From the NCBI RefSeq assembly GCF_016859285.1, contig NC_053414.1:24675530-24739529 (forward strand): a stretch of 64,000 nucleotides of DNA. The letters run 5' to 3'. The notes under the pieces were generated by a model. That model did no database searches. It worked only from the letters and a program-made list of their open reading frames with translations, and was not told the origin of the DNA. The stretch is from Xiphias gladius. Taxonomy: Eukaryota; Chordata; Actinopteri; Istiophoriformes; Xiphiidae. Below are positions 62,004-64,000 of the stretch, in pieces (the first letter of the stretch is position 1; every line of letters begins with the position of its first letter). A program made the translations under genes and the position numbers.

Positions 62004-63900
62004 GTAAGTTTAACCTCTTCCCCTTTCTTTACCTCTTATTGTCATTTCATGGATAGCTCGGTTGTACACCTGTCGCTTTGGTGTTTGTTTCTTAAACCGT
62101 CCGAACTTGGTGAGGCGAAATTTCTACGACGCCGCAGGGTGGGATTCCTCAGTGGGTGGAAGTGTTGATGATACGATTCGAGTCGTCCTGTTTTTAACAT
62201 CTTCCAAACACTAATCTTTTGACTGACAACTTCAATTCAGTCACAACGTCGGCGACATTTTAGTCAGCCGTGAATGAAGCAGTTCCTACTATTAAAAAAA
62301 AAAAAAAAAAGGTGTCGTTTTAGATATATCTAGCTAGCAAGCTTGACCTTTCCGGGTATGGTTTTGCTAATTATGTTGCTGACTTATTGTGAAAGTCAGG
62401 ATTAATGAACAGCAGTGTAAGGTCGTGACAGTATGAGTTTTAAACAATGTTTCTGTTACTCTACAGCAGTATGTTAAACACGTCCACCTTTTCAGGAACA
62501 ATTAAATCCTGTCAGAGCAAAAATGTCGCCTTTCATCTACAGACCCTCCTCTGTCAAATCACTTGTGACTCCCATACTTGAGGTTAAGAAAAGTGAACTC
62601 CTTGGCTTTAATCCTGCAGGCGGTGGTCTGGCAGTAACAATAGCTCGTGTATACTTGCATTTATACTGTAGAGTCAGACAGCAGAGCCTGACAGTAGGTC
62701 CACCGTCTGTACACACACAAACCGGTGGGATATGAATGGGACCGTTGTGTCTAAACTGCGCATTATTCACTGTGTATTCAACACGGTTGGTTGAGGTTTA
62801 AAGTACTGACATCACAGAGGCAGAATGGAAAACACCGCTAACCTAAATACCAACTATAAATTGAGTCTAGGAATGGAATATTGTGTGAAGTAAGAAGCAC
62901 AAGATTATCCTTCGTGTAGAGACTAGGGGAAAGAATAATCAATCTGACACAATCTGTCGTTTTTTCTTTGGCTCTCCACTTTAAAAAAAAAAAAAAAAAA
63001 AAAAAATTGAATTTTTTTTTTTGATATTTAAGATTTGATGAGTTTGGCCTCTTTTTTTTAAATAAATCTTTTTTAATTATCCTAAAAAAAAAAAAAAAAG
63101 TATGATTTTGGTACTGGCAGTGAAACACTGGTTTCATATGGCCACTATAGGTAAATTTCAACTGCAACATTTGACAAACTATTTCAACAGACAGCTGCTT
63201 AATGTTAAATGAATAAAAACAATCTCCGATAGTCCTATTAATTAATAATGGGCACAGAAACAGTCTTGAGTAAACAAAAAAAAAAAAGGAGTTTTAAACA
63301 TGATTTCTCCCCCCCCTATTTCTCCTGATGATATAAACCAAAAATGGATGGCATCTGATGAGAGAACATAGGGGGTGGGGGGCAGGTGGAGACAAATGTA
63401 CTTTTATTTAACAACATTTAAGACCATCTAATACTGGTAGAGCACAAAATGTAATACCGAATTGAAATAATACTGACTTGAATTCATTTTAGTTTTTGAC
63501 GTGTACTTTTTTGACGTTTACTCTTTCCTCAAAGTGCTCAGGATTGTAATCATTGGAGCAAAGCCCAGACTCTTCTGATCATGTAACTGGGTTTATTTGT
63601 CTTTTTATTATTTTGAGAGAAAGTATTCTGATTAGAAATAACCTTTGGCAGCAACACACTCTTACCGACATTGTTATTGGTATTTCTGAGTAATTTTAAC
63701 TGTCTGATCTCCCATGGTGCAGTATGTTTGCACTGAAAAATAATTTTCTGTTCTTTTCAATCAGTAAATGAGTTTGTGGAGTGTAGGAGTTGTTCCTTAA
63801 CGAACAGATTCAGCTAAGAGAGTTCAGCAAAGTTGAGGAATTTCAAGCTCCTTACTTTTTGGACAACCTCTTGTGTGATGTACGTAATTGAATATTTTAG
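62004..63900. other. Intron 1 of the unidentified gene
   Basis: It holds T and A homopolymer runs (62982-63006, 63085-63099). No exon or RNA gene is supported. The open frame 62523-62735 shows no family similarity. Confidence 0.4.
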
Positions 63901-63917
63901 CAGTTTCTTATGATATC

Positions 63918-63994
63918 ATGGCTGTATCAGGTCTCATGTTAGATGACAGCGGAGGTGGCAAACTTGCTTCTATTTTAGAGCAAGTGGAAGATCA
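63918..63994 (+). CDS. First coding exon of an unidentified protein (runs off window)
   Basis: The acceptor AATATTTTAG (63900) or the tandem alternative TTTTAGCAG (63903) opens an exon with ATG at 63918 and donor GTAAGA at 63995. The reading starts MAVSGLMLDDSGGGKLASIL and continues EQVED before the donor. This is an acidic, probably helical start with no signal peptide or membrane segment. I do not recognise the family. It is supported by the upstream promoter-like exon, the well-formed splice sites and a codon-like composition. The partner exons lie to the right of the window. Confidence 0.55.
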
Positions 63995-64000
63995 GTAAGA

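Overview
This is vertebrate, almost certainly teleost fish (probably percomorph), nuclear DNA. Genes are split into many short exons with GT-AG introns. The proteins are vertebrate families (ARMH3, KChIP2, plakoglobin). The non-coding DNA is rich in long (CA)n/(TG)n tracts, Tc1-like transposon relics, foldback elements and other short dispersed repeats typical of fish. Nothing bacterial, and no CRISPR array, tRNA or rRNA gene was seen.

Layout. (1) 1-12880: the last six coding exons and 3'UTR of armh3 (C10orf76) on +, with introns holding two Tc1-like relics, one of them interrupted by a second short element. (2) 12881-21300: intergenic DNA with dispersed repeats, arm A of a large inverted duplication (16488-17319) and a third Tc1-like relic (19720-20965). 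(3) 21300-35030: a complete kcnip2 (KChIP2) gene on +, nine coding exons and 253 residues. Intron 1 is 9.35 kb and contains arm B of the inverted duplication (29151-30061); intron 2 appears to use a GC-AG splice pair. (4) 35031-37310: non-coding DNA between two converging genes. (5) 37315-57330: a plakoglobin (gamma-catenin, jup) gene on -, 14 coding exons and 727 residues, with an inferred non-coding first exon near 57.2 kb and a 3'UTR intron. (6) 57331-61850: intergenic DNA with a CpG-rich block. (7) 61858-64000: the first exon, with a ZNF143-type promoter motif, and the first coding exon of a + strand gene that runs off the window and that I do not recognise.

The armh3-kcnip2 order and orientation match human 10q24, where the two genes are tandem. 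jup lies on human chromosome 17q21, so the kcnip2-jup junction reflects rearrangement in the fish or the human lineage. The three identified genes work separately: Golgi phosphoinositide control, modulation of Kv4 potassium channels, and cell-cell junctions/Wnt signalling. The most unusual structure is the near-identical inverted duplication whose arms flank the kcnip2 promoter and first exon.
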